From: an uncultured Sphingomonadaceae bacterium
GTDB lineage: Bacteria; Pseudomonadota; Alphaproteobacteria; Sphingomonadales; Sphingomonadaceae
DNA: 64,000 bases
Direction: 5' to 3'
Assembly: GCA_902806235.1 (NCBI GenBank)
Contig: CADCVW010000030.1
Span: 21,187-85,186, forward strand
The stretch's first letter is position 1. Each line of letters starts with the position of its first letter. The notes below the pieces were generated by a model. That model did not search any database. It was not told where the DNA came from and saw only the letters and a list, made by a program, of their open reading frames with translations. Both the position numbers and the translations under genes were made by a program. This document shows positions 51,905-60,453 of this stretch, piece by piece.

Positions 51905-51985
51905 GGGTCGGGAACCTCGGCTGGGCACGTCCGACGGCTAACGTCGGGCGGGTGCAACGGTTGCCGCCGCACCTATATCGGAACG

Positions 51986-53407
51986 ATGCGGACGGTGGAA
52001 CTCGCGCACGCGGAGGATTTCGACGGTTGGCGGGGGACGGCGCGCGCGCTGGCCTTGGCGGGCGTACCCGCGGACGAGGTGAGCTGGCGCGTGGCGGGCG
52101 AGCAAGCGGACCTGTTCGGCGCGGCCCCGGCGGAGGCGACGCCGCTGCCGGCCGCGAGCACCGCCGCCTTCTCCGTCCCGCGGCCGTTCGTGGAGCTCGC
52201 GTCCCAAGCGATCCACCACCGCGACCCCGAGCGCTTCTCGCTGCTCTACCGGCTGCTCCTGCGCCTGCGCGGCCAGCCCAAGGCGCTGGAGGACGCCGCC
52301 GACCCGCTCGTCCGTCGGCTGGACGAGATGGCCAAGGCGGTCCGCCGCGACGAGCACAAGATGCACGCCTTCATCCGCTTCCGCGAGGTCGCGACCGACA
52401 ACGGCTCTATCCGCTTCGTCGCCTGGTTCGAGCCGGAGCACCACATCGTGCGGCTGGGCGCGGGCTTCTTTCAGCGGCGCTTCGCGACCATGCAGTGGTC
52501 GATCCTGACGCCCGAGCTGTGCGCGCACTGGGACGGGGCGGAGCTGAGCTTCACGGTAGGAGCGACCAAGGCGGAAGCGCCGGACGGCGACCCCGTCGAG
52601 GAGACGTGGAAGACTTACTACGCCAGCATCTTCAACCCGGCGCGGGTCAAGGTCGGCGCGATGCTGCGCGAGATGCCGAAGAAATATTGGCGCAATTTGC
52701 CCGAGACCGCGTTGGTGCCCGAATTGGTCGCGGGGGCGCGCAGTCGGGAGCTGGCGATGATCGAGCAGTCACAGGTATCGGCCGGCACGGCGGCCGGGGA
52801 CAACCTCCGCGCGAGCTGGGAAGCGCTGCGCGACGAGGCGAGCCGCTGCACGCGCTGCCACCTGTACGAGTGCGCGACGCAGACGGTGTTTGGCGAAGGG
52901 CCGCTGGACGCGCCTTTGTGCTTTGTCGGCGAGCAGCCGGGCGACCAGGAGGACTTGGCCGGGCGGCCGTTCGTCGGTCCCGCCGGGCAGCTGTTCAACC
53001 GCGCGCTCGGCGAGGCGCGGATCGACCGCAGCCAAGCTTACGTCACCAACTCGGTCAAGCACTTCAAGTTCGAGCAGCGCGGTAAACGGCGCATCCATGC
53101 CAAACCGGACGCGCCGGAGATCGACGCCTGCCGCTGGTGGCTCGACGGCGAGCGCGGGCTGCTCAAGCCCGCGGTGACGGTGGCGCTGGGCGCGACCGCT
53201 GGCCGCGCTCTGACCGGCAAGACCGTAACGATCTCCAAGACGCGCGGCGCGCCGCTCTTCCTCGCCGACGGCGGCGAGTGCTGGATAACCGTGCACCCGA
53301 GCTTCTTGCTGCGCATACCTGAGCCCGACCGCGCGGAAGCGGAATACGTGCGCTTCGTCGAGGACCTCCGCACCATCAAGGCGCGGGTCGCGGAACTGGC
53401 GGGCTGA
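51986..53407 (+). CDS. DUF4130-UdgX fusion: uracil-DNA glycosylase/uracil-DNA-binding protein
   Basis: 473 residues in two parts. The N-terminal half (about 1-260) is DUF4130 (RRDEHKMHAFIRFREV, WFEPEHHIVRLGAGFFQRRF, FNPARVKVGAM). The C-terminal half is a family-4-like uracil-DNA glycosylase with CTRCHLYECATQTVFGEG (Fe-S Cys), GEQPGDQEDLAGRPFVGPAG and HPSFLLR. The extra loop KRRIHAKP carries the His that in UdgX enzymes bonds covalently to the abasic site after uracil excision. Usually neighbours the radical-SAM protein found here at 47698. Confidence 0.92.
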   Translation: MRTVELAHAEDFDGWRGTARALALAGVPADEVSWRVAGEQADLFGAAPAEATPLPAASTAAFSVPRPFVELASQAIHHRDPERFSLLYRLLLRLRGQPKALEDAADPLVRRLDEMAKAVRRDEHKMHAFIRFREVATDNGSIRFVAWFEPEHHIVRLGAGFFQRRFATMQWSILTPELCAHWDGAELSFTVGATKAEAPDGDPVEETWKTYYASIFNPARVKVGAMLREMPKKYWRNLPETALVPELVAGARSRELAMIEQSQVSAGTAAGDNLRASWEALRDEASRCTRCHLYECATQTVFGEGPLDAPLCFVGEQPGDQEDLAGRPFVGPAGQLFNRALGEARIDRSQAYVTNSVKHFKFEQRGKRRIHAKPDAPEIDACRWWLDGERGLLKPAVTVALGATAGRALTGKTVTISKTRGAPLFLADGGECWITVHPSFLLRIPEPDRAEAEYVRFVEDLRTIKARVAELAG

Positions 53408-53432
53408 GGCCCGGCCGCTCCCGCCGGGCCTC
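53406..53432. terminator. Hairpin between convergent genes
   Basis: Perfect 10-bp stem GAGGCCCGGC / GCCGGGCCTC with a 7-base loop. It starts in the stop codon of the UdgX gene and lies 9 bases before the end of the opposing DsbA-like gene. Lacks a T-tract on the plus side; likely serves both directions. Confidence 0.55.
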
Positions 53433-53440
53433 GGTCAAAA

Positions 53441-54178
53441 TCAGCTCAGCTCGGCCTGGAGCAGCGGCTCCAGCGTGTTCCAGGTGGTCGCGCCCTCCGC
53501 CACCTCGCCGTTGATTAGGAAGGTGGGCGTGCCCGGTATGTTGTACTGCTGGATCGCTCGGTTGTTGCCTTCGACGAGCTTGTCGATCGCCGCACGGTCG
53601 GACAGGCAGGCCTGCGCTTTGGCTTCCGGCACGCCGCGCTGGCGGACGAACTGGTCGAGGCCCGCGGCGCGGGCGAAGGTGGCCACCTGCTGCTCGGGCG
53701 CCATGCCTTGGAGCTGCGCCTGCTGATCGCGCGGCATCTGCTGGACGCGGCCGATCCACTCGCCCTGCGTCTGGTAGAGCTGCTCGGTGATCGGGAAGAA
53801 AGGCTGCGGGCCGTTGCAGCGCGCGAGCAGCACGGCGGCGAGGTCCAACCCGCTGCTGACGAATGGGCGGATCTCGTAGGACACGTTGCCGGTCGAAATG
53901 TAGCGCTGCTTCAGCGGCTCCGCGCCCGTGTTCGAGAAGCTCGCGCAATGGCTGCAGGTGAGCGAGGCGAATTCGACGATCTTAATGGCTGCGTCCGGGT
54001 TGCCCATGCGGAAGCCGCCTTCGGGCGTTTCCGCCACGCTGCTCACCCAGCCGCCCGCGGGCGCGGTGGTGGACACGGGGCCGGCGACCGCGGAACGGGT
54101 CTGGGCGGTCTCGCCGCCTTCGCCGCAGGCGGCCAGGGACAGGAGCGCCGCGACGGCGAGGTGGATCGGCTTGGTCAC
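53441..54178 (-). CDS. DsbA-like thiol:disulfide oxidoreductase, lipoprotein
   Basis: 245 residues. Lipoprotein signal with lipobox LAAC at about residue 18, then a linker and a DsbA/thioredoxin_4 domain: IVEFASLTCSHCASF (active-site CSHC), an inserted helical part, and the cis-Pro segment IPGTPTFLINGE. It acts in the periplasm, tethered to a membrane. GTG 54178 overlaps the dciA stop by 4 bases. DsbB for reoxidation is encoded at 44278. Confidence 0.88.
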   Translation of the reverse strand: MTKPIHLAVAALLSLAACGEGGETAQTRSAVAGPVSTTAPAGGWVSSVAETPEGGFRMGNPDAAIKIVEFASLTCSHCASFSNTGAEPLKQRYISTGNVSYEIRPFVSSGLDLAAVLLARCNGPQPFFPITEQLYQTQGEWIGRVQQMPRDQQAQLQGMAPEQQVATFARAAGLDQFVRQRGVPEAKAQACLSDRAAIDKLVEGNNRAIQQYNIPGTPTFLINGEVAEGATTWNTLEPLLQAELS

Positions 54179-54759
54179 TCTTGATTCTCCGACAATCTGC
54201 CGAGGATGGGGATGCCCAACATAGGCACGGCGGCGGGCCGCGGGGAGGGCGCGTTCGCTTCGTCGCGCGCGGCGATCGCGCCGGCCAACGCCGAGAGCAC
54301 CTCGCGCAGCTCCGGGTCGGCGACGTCCCGCAGCGAGCCTTCCATGTTGGCGGGGGCGCGGCACGGCGCGCGAGGGGCGGAAGCGGCGGGCGGAACAGCA
54401 GGGCGGCCCTGGGTCAGGCGGAGCCGCGCGACCGCGGGGTAGCCGAAAAAGCGGTTCACCCGCTCGACGATCGCCGGCTCGACGTGCTGCATCATCGGCG
54501 CGTAGGCGCCTTCGACGATCAGGTGAAGCACGCCGTCCTGTCGGCGGCCGGCGGGGAAGCGGATCGATTCGGGGGAGGACACGGCGGCGTAGCGTTCTCC
54601 GACGATCTCGCGCCAGCGGCTGACGACCGAGCTCTGCACGAAGCCGAAGCGGCGGAACGCCGCCCCGCCCACCTGCGGCAGCATGGACGATACGGAGCGC
54701 GCGCGCCCGCCGCGCGGCGACTCGGGCTGCGGGCCCTCCGCTTTCGTCCTTTTGGTCAT
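54175..54759 (-). CDS. DciA family (DUF721) replicative helicase loader-like protein
   Basis: 194 residues. The DUF721 core is FGFVQSSVVSRWREIVGERYAAVSSPESIRFP..GVLHLIVEGAYAPMMQHVEPAIVERVNRFFGYPAVARLRL, with a poorly conserved C-terminal tail. DciA proteins load or assist DnaB helicase in most bacteria lacking DnaC. Divergent from mutY: starts are 28 bases apart. Overlaps the DsbA-like gene, so the two are expressed together. Confidence 0.85.
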   Translation of the reverse strand: MTKRTKAEGPQPESPRGGRARSVSSMLPQVGGAAFRRFGFVQSSVVSRWREIVGERYAAVSSPESIRFPAGRRQDGVLHLIVEGAYAPMMQHVEPAIVERVNRFFGYPAVARLRLTQGRPAVPPAASAPRAPCRAPANMEGSLRDVADPELREVLSALAGAIAARDEANAPSPRPAAVPMLGIPILGRLSENQE

Positions 54760-54787
54760 GCTATCGCATTCATGGCATAGCCCGGCG

Positions 54788-55828
54788 GTGCGAGTCACCC
54801 TGTCCGCCGCCCTGCTCGCCTGGTACGACCGGCACCGGCGGCGGCTGCCGTGGCGAGCCGAGCGGGGCGCGGCAGCCGATCCTTACACTGTGTGGCTGTC
54901 GGAGGTCATGCTGCAGCAGACCACCGTGGCGGCGGTCGGCCCTAGGTTCGAAAGCTTTCGCGCACGCTGGCCGAGCTTCGCTGCGCTCGCGGTGGCGGAC
55001 GACGCGGCGGTGATGAGCGCCTGGGCGGGGCTCGGCTACTACGCCCGAGCGCGCAACATGCTCGCCTGCGCGCGGGCGGTGGCGGCGGAGCACGGGGGCG
55101 TCCTGCCCGATACCGAGTCGGCGCTGCGGCAGCTGCCGGGCGTCGGCGACTATACGGCGGCGGCCATCGCGGCGATCGCCTTCGGGCGGCGGGCGGCGGT
55201 GGTGGACGGCAACGTCGAGCGGGTGGTGTCGCGGCTGTTCGCGATTGGCGAGCCGCTGCCCGGCGCGCGAACGGCGATCAAGGCGCGGGTGGCCGAGCTG
55301 ACGCCGGCGGAGCGGCCGGGCGACTACGCGCAGGCGACGATGGACCTGGGTGCCATGATCTGCACGCCGCGCCGGCCCGCCTGCGCGCTGTGCCCCGTCG
55401 CCGAGTGGTGCGTTGCGCGCGCGACGGGCGAGCAAGAGCGCTACCCGGTCAAGCCGACGAAGCGCGAACGGCCGCGGCGCTACGGTACGGCGTATTGGCT
55501 GGAGGACGAGAGCCGCGTGCTGCTCGTGCGCCGGCCGGCCACGGGGCTTCTCGGCGGGATGCGCGCGCTGCCGACGGGGCCGTGGGAGGACGCGCCGCCC
55601 GGGCTCGTGGGCGCGCCTAGCGACGCGGACTGGGAGCTGCTGGCGAGGCGCGGCGTCGAACACGGCTTCACCCACTTCCACCTCACGCTGGCGCTTGCCC
55701 AGGCAACAGGGACGTCCGACATGGCGGGCGAGTGGTGGCCGGTCGGAGAGCTTGGCTCGGCCGGGCTGCCGACGGTGTTCCGCCGCGCGGCGGAAGCGTT
55801 CGTGGAGGAGTTGGGCGTTGTTGAATAA
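54788..55828 (+). CDS. mutY: A/G-specific adenine DNA glycosylase
   Basis: 346 residues. Helix-hairpin-helix GPG/VGDYTAAAIAAIAFG with catalytic Asp in VDGNVERV, the Glu-containing SEVMLQQTTV, the 4Fe-4S Cys set in CTPRRPACALCPVAEWC (C-x6-C-x2-C-x5-C), and a C-terminal NUDIX-like 8-oxoG recognition domain (about 225-340). Removes adenine mispaired with 8-oxoguanine. Start GTG 54788; ATG 54758 further upstream would add ten residues of poor quality. Divergent from dciA. Confidence 0.94.
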   Translation: MRVTLSAALLAWYDRHRRRLPWRAERGAAADPYTVWLSEVMLQQTTVAAVGPRFESFRARWPSFAALAVADDAAVMSAWAGLGYYARARNMLACARAVAAEHGGVLPDTESALRQLPGVGDYTAAAIAAIAFGRRAAVVDGNVERVVSRLFAIGEPLPGARTAIKARVAELTPAERPGDYAQATMDLGAMICTPRRPACALCPVAEWCVARATGEQERYPVKPTKRERPRRYGTAYWLEDESRVLLVRRPATGLLGGMRALPTGPWEDAPPGLVGAPSDADWELLARRGVEHGFTHFHLTLALAQATGTSDMAGEWWPVGELGSAGLPTVFRRAAEAFVEELGVVE

Positions 55829-57122
55829 ACGGAACCGCGCGGGCGCCGCGCTGCTCGCCGGGCTCGCGCTGCTGGGCGCCGCGCCTGCCCCCGCGCTGGC
55901 GCAGGCCGCCCTGCGCGCGGCGGCGCAGCGGCAGAACGAGTACCCGCAGCTTCGCGCGCTGGCGCGGAGCTACGTGGGGAGCGGCAAGGTGCCCGGCATC
56001 GTCTTCGCCGTCGGCCGGCGCGGGCAGGCTCCGACCTTCGTCAGCGAGGGCCGGGTGACGCTCGACCGCGGCGCGGCGGCGGCGGGGCCGGACAGCCTAT
56101 GGCGCATCTACTCGATGACCAAGCCGGTGACGGGGATCGCGGCGATGCTGCTGGTGGAGGACGGCAAGCTCCGGCTCGATCAGGACATCGGCGATCTCAT
56201 CCCGGCGTTCCGCGACCCGCGGGTGCTGGTCGATCCGGCCAGGTCGCTCCAGTCGCGGCCGGCGAAGGGTCCGATCACCGTACGGCACCTGCTCACCCAC
56301 ACGAGCGGGCTCGGTTACTCCATCACCACCAAGGGGCCGTTGCTCGCCGAGTACGAGCGGCTGGGGCTGACCCCGTTCCAGGCGGGCGGCGCGGCCGAGC
56401 TGCTGCTGCGCTACCCGCGCGCGCCCTCGCTCCAGGCCTTCGCCGACCGGGCGGGAACCGTGCCGCTCCTGTCCGACCCGGGGACGCGGTGGAGCTATTC
56501 GATGTCGCTCGACGTGCTCGGGCGGGTGATCGAGGTCGCGTCCGGCGTGCCGTTCGATCGCTTCCTGGAGCAGCGGCTGTTCCGGCCGCTCGGCATGACG
56601 AGCACTTATTTCACGGTGCCGCAGGCAGAGCTGGGGCGCTTCGCCACCAACTACGTCCGGGCGGGCAACGGGCTGATCGCCTTGGACGCGGCGCGCTCGT
56701 CCATCTATCGACGCCCGCCCGCCTTTCCTTACGGCGGGGCGGGGCTGGTGAGCAGCGCGCGCGACTACGACCGGTTTCTGGCGATGCTGCACAGTGGCGG
56801 GCGGCTCGATGGGGTGCGGGTGATGAGGCCGGAGACGGTCAGGCTGGCGATGTCGAACCTGCTCTCGGCCGGGGTGCAGGGGCCTCGCGGGGGAAGCTTC
56901 GGCACCGGCGGGTTCGGCGCGGGCGGCATCGTCGCGCTCGCCGACCAGCCGACCGGGCAGGGAGCCGGGAGCTACGGTTGGGGCGGCGCGGCGGGGACGA
57001 TCGCCTGGGTCGATCCGAAGAACGATGCGCGGGTCACCGCCATGATCAACATTTTCCCGCCCGAACTCTACCCGTTGCGCCGCGAGCTGGAAGCCGCGCT
57101 CTACGCCGACCTGAAGCAGTGA
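55818..57122 (+). CDS. Serine hydrolase (beta-lactamase/DD-peptidase family), exported
   Basis: 434 residues. Signal peptide 1-29 (ending APALAQ). The penicillin-binding-protein fold has the nucleophile motif SMTK (S-x-x-K) in WRIYSMTKPVTGIAAM, a YSMS motif replacing the usual Y-x-N, LLTHTSGLGY, and a C-terminal GWGGAAGT replacing H/K-x-G. Esterase, DD-peptidase or similar activity is possible; true beta-lactamase activity is not implied. TTG 55818/55821 follows GGAGGAG and overlaps the mutY 3' end; 4-base overlap with nudC. Confidence 0.87.
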   Translation: MLNKRNRAGAALLAGLALLGAAPAPALAQAALRAAAQRQNEYPQLRALARSYVGSGKVPGIVFAVGRRGQAPTFVSEGRVTLDRGAAAAGPDSLWRIYSMTKPVTGIAAMLLVEDGKLRLDQDIGDLIPAFRDPRVLVDPARSLQSRPAKGPITVRHLLTHTSGLGYSITTKGPLLAEYERLGLTPFQAGGAAELLLRYPRAPSLQAFADRAGTVPLLSDPGTRWSYSMSLDVLGRVIEVASGVPFDRFLEQRLFRPLGMTSTYFTVPQAELGRFATNYVRAGNGLIALDAARSSIYRRPPAFPYGGAGLVSSARDYDRFLAMLHSGGRLDGVRVMRPETVRLAMSNLLSAGVQGPRGGSFGTGGFGAGGIVALADQPTGQGAGSYGWGGAAGTIAWVDPKNDARVTAMINIFPPELYPLRRELEAALYADLKQ

Positions 57123-57982
57123 CAGGGTTCACGGGCGCGACGCTCGACCGGGCGGACAAGATCAGGGGCGACGCGGCGGCCTTCGCGGCGGCGCTGCGGA
57201 GCCCGCGCGCGCGACTGCTCCGGCTCGACGGGCTCGACCCGGCGGTGGGCGCGGACGGGCGGCTCGCCTGGGATAGCATCGCCGAACTGCCGAATGCGGC
57301 GGAGCCGATCCTGCTCGGGCTGGATGGCGAGATTCCGTGCTTCGTCGGGTTCGAGCGGGAGGCCGCGCGGGATGCGCCGGGCGGGCGCGGGCCGTGGCGG
57401 GCGCTGGGGCTGCTCCCGGCGGAGGACGCGGCGCTGTGGGGCGCGGCGCGCAGCCTGCTGCTGTGGCACGCGCGGCACGGTCATTGCGCGAACTGCGGAA
57501 CGGCGACCGTCGTCCATCGCGCAGGCTGGGGGCGGCGCTGCGGCGCGTGCGCGGCCGAGCACTTTCCACGGGTCGATCCAGTGGTAATTATGCTCGCCGA
57601 GCACGGGGGCCGGGTGCTGCTGGGCCGCCAGCCGCGCTTCCCGGCGAGCCGCTACTCGGCGCTCGCCGGCTTCGTCGAGCCGGGCGAGTCGCTGGAGGAG
57701 GCGGTGGCGCGCGAGCTGTGGGAGGAGGCCGGGGTGCGCGCGACCGCCGTGCGCTACGTCGCCAGCCAGCCGTGGCCGTTCCCGTCGCAGCTGATGATCG
57801 CCTGCGTGGCGACGGTCTCTGGGAACGAGATCACGCTGGACCGGGACGAGCTGGAGCACGCGATCTGGTGCTCCGAAGTGGAGGTGCGCGCAGCGCTGGT
57901 GGGGGACGAAGGCGCGCCGTTCCTGCCGCCGCCGCCCTACGCTATCGCGCACACGCTACTGACGCACTGGATCGGCGAGTGA
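57119..57982 (+). CDS. nudC: NAD(+) diphosphatase / NAD-capped RNA decapping enzyme (NUDIX)
   Basis: 287 residues. N-terminal domain, a four-Cys zinc ribbon (CANCG ... CGAC), the NUDIX box GFVEPGESLEEAVARELWEEAGV and the NudC-specific SQPWPFPSQLM. Hydrolyses NADH/NAD+ to NMN and AMP and removes NAD caps from RNA. GTG 57119 overlaps the preceding stop. Third gene of a mutY-hydrolase-nudC run. Confidence 0.94.
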   Translation: MTGFTGATLDRADKIRGDAAAFAAALRSPRARLLRLDGLDPAVGADGRLAWDSIAELPNAAEPILLGLDGEIPCFVGFEREAARDAPGGRGPWRALGLLPAEDAALWGAARSLLLWHARHGHCANCGTATVVHRAGWGRRCGACAAEHFPRVDPVVIMLAEHGGRVLLGRQPRFPASRYSALAGFVEPGESLEEAVARELWEEAGVRATAVRYVASQPWPFPSQLMIACVATVSGNEITLDRDELEHAIWCSEVEVRAALVGDEGAPFLPPPPYAIAHTLLTHWIGE

Positions 57983-58129
57983 AGCCATTCATCTCGGTTC
58001 AGCGGAAACTACCTGCCCGACGGTAAAGAAGCGGCACGGGGAGCAAGGAACAATCATTCAGCTAATAGGCAAGTATAGTTGGCCCCCTGCGTCCGGACCC
58101 TTAACGTCCGGGGTGCGACGACGCGCTCC

Positions 58130-58171
58130 GCATGGATAAGCCATAGTGTAGCATGGATAAGCCATAGTGTA
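58130..58171 (+). repeat. Tandem duplication of a 21-bp unit
   Basis: Two perfect head-to-tail copies (58130-58150, 58151-58171) of a unit containing ATGGATAAGCCATAGTGTA, in the gap between nudC and the convergent pheA. Each unit contains the inner dyad TGGATAAGCCA. AT-rich compared with its surroundings. Confidence 0.8.
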
Positions 58172-58173
58172 AG

Positions 58174-58197
58174 AGCGGGCTGATAGGCCGGCCCGCT
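58174..58197 (-). terminator. Possible terminator of pheA
   Basis: AGCGGGC / GCCCGCT, 7-bp perfect stem with a 10-base loop, 9 bases after the pheA stop on the minus strand, followed by CTTACACTA. Weak T-content. Confidence 0.45.
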
Positions 58198-58206
58198 CCC
58201 CCCGAG

Positions 58207-59100
58207 TCAGTCCACCCCGCGCTTCCGCGCCTGCGCGTAGGTCCCCAGCAACCGCACCCATTTCGCGTGAAAGCGCAGCTCATCGAGCGCGCGGGCGACC
58301 GCCGGTTCGTCCGGCGCGCCTTCGACGTCGGCGAAGAACTCGGTCGCCGCGAAGCTACCGCCGCGCTGGTAGGATTCGAGCTTGGTCATGTTCACGCCGT
58401 TGGTCGCGAACCCGCCCAGCGCCTTGTAGAGCGCGGCCGTGACGTTCGGCACCTCGAACATCAGCGTGGTCATCGCCGGCCCTTCGATCGGCCTATGGTC
58501 CGCCACGCGCGCGAGCACGACGAAGCGCGTGGTATTATGCGCCGCGTCCTCCAGCCCTTCTGCCAGCGTGCGCAGCCCGTAGAGCTCGGCCGCGCCGGGC
58601 GGAGCGATGGCGGCGAGCGCGGGGCTTCCGCGTTCGGCGACCAGCGCCGCCGCGCCCGCCGTGTCGGGATAGTCGACGGGCGCGATGCCGCGCTTCGCCA
58701 GCCAGTGGCGGCACTGGCCGAGCGCCTGGGGGTGGCTCGCCGCTTCCGCCACGTCGGCGAGGTCGCCGACGCCCATGAGGCTGTAGCGGATGGGCAGGAA
58801 CCATTCGCCGGTGATGACGAGCCCGGACTCGGGCAGCAGGAAGTGGATGTCGGCGACGCGGCCGTGAAGCGAGTTCTCCAGCGGGATCAGCGCGCGCGCG
58901 GCGTGACCCAAGCGCACGGCATCGATCGCCTCGGCGAAGGAGAAGCAGGGCAGCGGTAGCCCGTCCCGGAAGGCCTGGCGCGCGGCGATGTGCGAATTGG
59001 CGCCGGGCGCGCCCTGGAAGGATATCGCGCGCGTCGACGCGGCGCGTGCGGCTTCGGTCATCGCCGCCACGAGCGGGCGGGCGGGCGCGGGGTAGCTCAT
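58207..59100 (-). CDS. pheA: Prephenate dehydratase
   Basis: 297 residues, monofunctional PheA. FQGAPGANSHIAARQAF at the start of the catalytic domain, IPLENSLHGRV, and the catalytic TTRF in HNTTRFVVLA; then an ACT regulatory domain with LESYQ (equivalent of the ESRP phenylalanine-binding motif). Converts prephenate to phenylpyruvate. Start ATG 59100; ATGs at 59106 and 59061 are alternatives. Confidence 0.94.
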   Translation of the reverse strand: MSYPAPARPLVAAMTEAARAASTRAISFQGAPGANSHIAARQAFRDGLPLPCFSFAEAIDAVRLGHAARALIPLENSLHGRVADIHFLLPESGLVITGEWFLPIRYSLMGVGDLADVAEAASHPQALGQCRHWLAKRGIAPVDYPDTAGAAALVAERGSPALAAIAPPGAAELYGLRTLAEGLEDAAHNTTRFVVLARVADHRPIEGPAMTTLMFEVPNVTAALYKALGGFATNGVNMTKLESYQRGGSFAATEFFADVEGAPDEPAVARALDELRFHAKWVRLLGTYAQARKRGVD

Positions 59101-59220
59101 CAGCATGGCCGCGCGGCTATCGGCGGCGCGGCCTCGCGGCAAGGTGCGCGGGTTGCGGGGCGGGAGCCGCGCTTATACATGAGCGCCGAGCGGAAACTTC
59201 TCACGAACAAGAAGGCGGAC

Positions 59221-59934
59221 ATGGACGATCGGACGAACACCATCGCGGGCTGGGTGCTGGCCGCGGCCGGCCTCGCGCTCGGCGCGTCGATCGTCAGCGG
59301 CAACGTGTTCAAGGGCGAGCGCCCGGAGACGATGGGCTACCCGATCGAAGGCGTCGAGCGCGAGGAAGGCGAGGGCGGGGCGGAGCCCGAGCAGCCGATC
59401 GCGAACCTGCTCGCCGCCGCCGCGTCCGACCCGACCAAGGGCGCGCAGGTGTTCAAGAAATGCGCGAGCTGCCATTCGATCGAGCAGGGCGGCGCCAACG
59501 GCATCGGCCCCAACCTGTACGGCACCATGGGCAAGCCGCACGGCCACGTCCCCGGCTTCGCCTATTCGGCTGCGCTGAAGGGCAAGGCCGCGACCTGGGG
59601 CTGGGAGGAGATGAACGCTTGGCTCCTGTCGCCGAAGAAGTACGCCGAAGGCACCAAGATGACCTTCGCCGGGCTGAGCAAGGGCGAGGACCGCGCGGCG
59701 TTGATGCTGTACCTCAACTCCATGTCGCAGAGCCCGCTGCCGCTGCCGGCCGCGACCGGCCCGACTGAAGCCGCGGGCGGGCCCGCGCAGCCGACCAACC
59801 CGGGCGCGGGCAAGGCGGAGAACGAGCCGGTCATCACCGAGGAGCAGGCGAGGCAGCAGCCGCGCGGCAACGTCGGCGGGGAAGGCGCGCCGGAAGCAGC
59901 GGGCGGGTCCGACCAGCAGCGGCCGCGCGACTGA
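59221..59934 (+). CDS. Membrane-anchored class I cytochrome c
   Basis: 237 residues. N-terminal anchor helix (TIAGWVLAAAGLALGASIVSG), a short acidic linker, a haem domain with CASCH (about residue 80) and axial Met in EGTKMTFAG, and a Pro/Gly/Glu-rich disordered tail of about 60 residues that is unusual for the family. Electron carrier between the bc1 complex and oxidase in the periplasm. ATG 59221 chosen; ATG 59179 would add 14 residues. The C-terminal tail may be for protein contacts. Confidence 0.92.
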   Translation: MDDRTNTIAGWVLAAAGLALGASIVSGNVFKGERPETMGYPIEGVEREEGEGGAEPEQPIANLLAAAASDPTKGAQVFKKCASCHSIEQGGANGIGPNLYGTMGKPHGHVPGFAYSAALKGKAATWGWEEMNAWLLSPKKYAEGTKMTFAGLSKGEDRAALMLYLNSMSQSPLPLPAATGPTEAAGGPAQPTNPGAGKAENEPVITEEQARQQPRGNVGGEGAPEAAGGSDQQRPRD

Positions 59935-59938
59935 CGCG

Positions 59939-60340
59939 GTGGGCGCGTCGAGCCCCGACGCGCTGCTCGCCGAACTGCCGCCCGATCGCGCCGAGCTGCT
60001 CGGCCGCGCCTGCGCGCTGGTGAACCGCCATCTATTGCCCGGTTTCGTCGAGAGGGTGAGCGGTGAGATGATTGCTTGGACCGCGGGCGATGGGCCGGGC
60101 GCTCCGATGTACGCCGCGCTGGCCAGCCAAAAGAACTACGCCGCGCTCTACCTGCAGGGCGTGTATGCCTCGCCGGAGGCGAGCGCGCGGCTGCGCGCGG
60201 CCTATGCGGCGGCAAGCCGGAAGCTCGACATGGGCAAGAGCTGCCTGCGCTTCCGCGCGGCGGACGAGCTGGACGAGGCGGCGCTGGGCGAGGCGCTACG
60301 GGCGTGGACGGCGGAGGGGTTTCGAGCAGCGGTGGGTTAG
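59939..60340 (+). CDS. DUF1801 domain protein
   Basis: 133 residues. PPDRAELLGRACALVNRHLLPGFVERVSGEMIAW followed by ASQKNYAALYLQGVY and LDMGKSCLRFRAADELDEAALGEAL, the DUF1801 plan (YdhG-like fold). Function unknown. Start GTG 59939 is four bases after the cytochrome stop, so cotranscription is likely. Confidence 0.85.
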   Translation: MGASSPDALLAELPPDRAELLGRACALVNRHLLPGFVERVSGEMIAWTAGDGPGAPMYAALASQKNYAALYLQGVYASPEASARLRAAYAAASRKLDMGKSCLRFRAADELDEAALGEALRAWTAEGFRAAVG

Positions 60341-60344
60341 GAAT

Positions 60345-60447
60345 TGAGCCCACCCCTTACCGCCCGGAAATCCGGGGAGGGGGACCTATGGTGCGTGAAC
60401 CGCTAGTGGCCCCTCCCAGCTTTTTGGGAGGGGCTAGGGGTGGGCTC
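60345..60447. repeat. Long inverted-repeat element between convergent genes
   Basis: Outer 12-bp perfect arms GAGCCCACCCCT (60345-60356) and AGGGGTGGGCTC (60436-60447), inner hairpin CCCCTCCC / GGGAGGGG (60410-60417, 60426-60433). Ends just before the LOG-family gene stop. REP-like or a two-way terminator. Confidence 0.7.
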
Positions 60448-60453
60448 TTCCAG

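Noticed and set aside
55818-57122. Class C beta-lactamase resistance gene
   Set aside because: S-x-x-K is present but the Y-x-N and K-T-G motifs are altered; the operon with mutY and nudC does not suggest resistance.
58120-58175. CRISPR array from the repeated unit near 58130
   Set aside because: Two directly abutting copies with no spacers and no cas genes; it is a tandem duplication.
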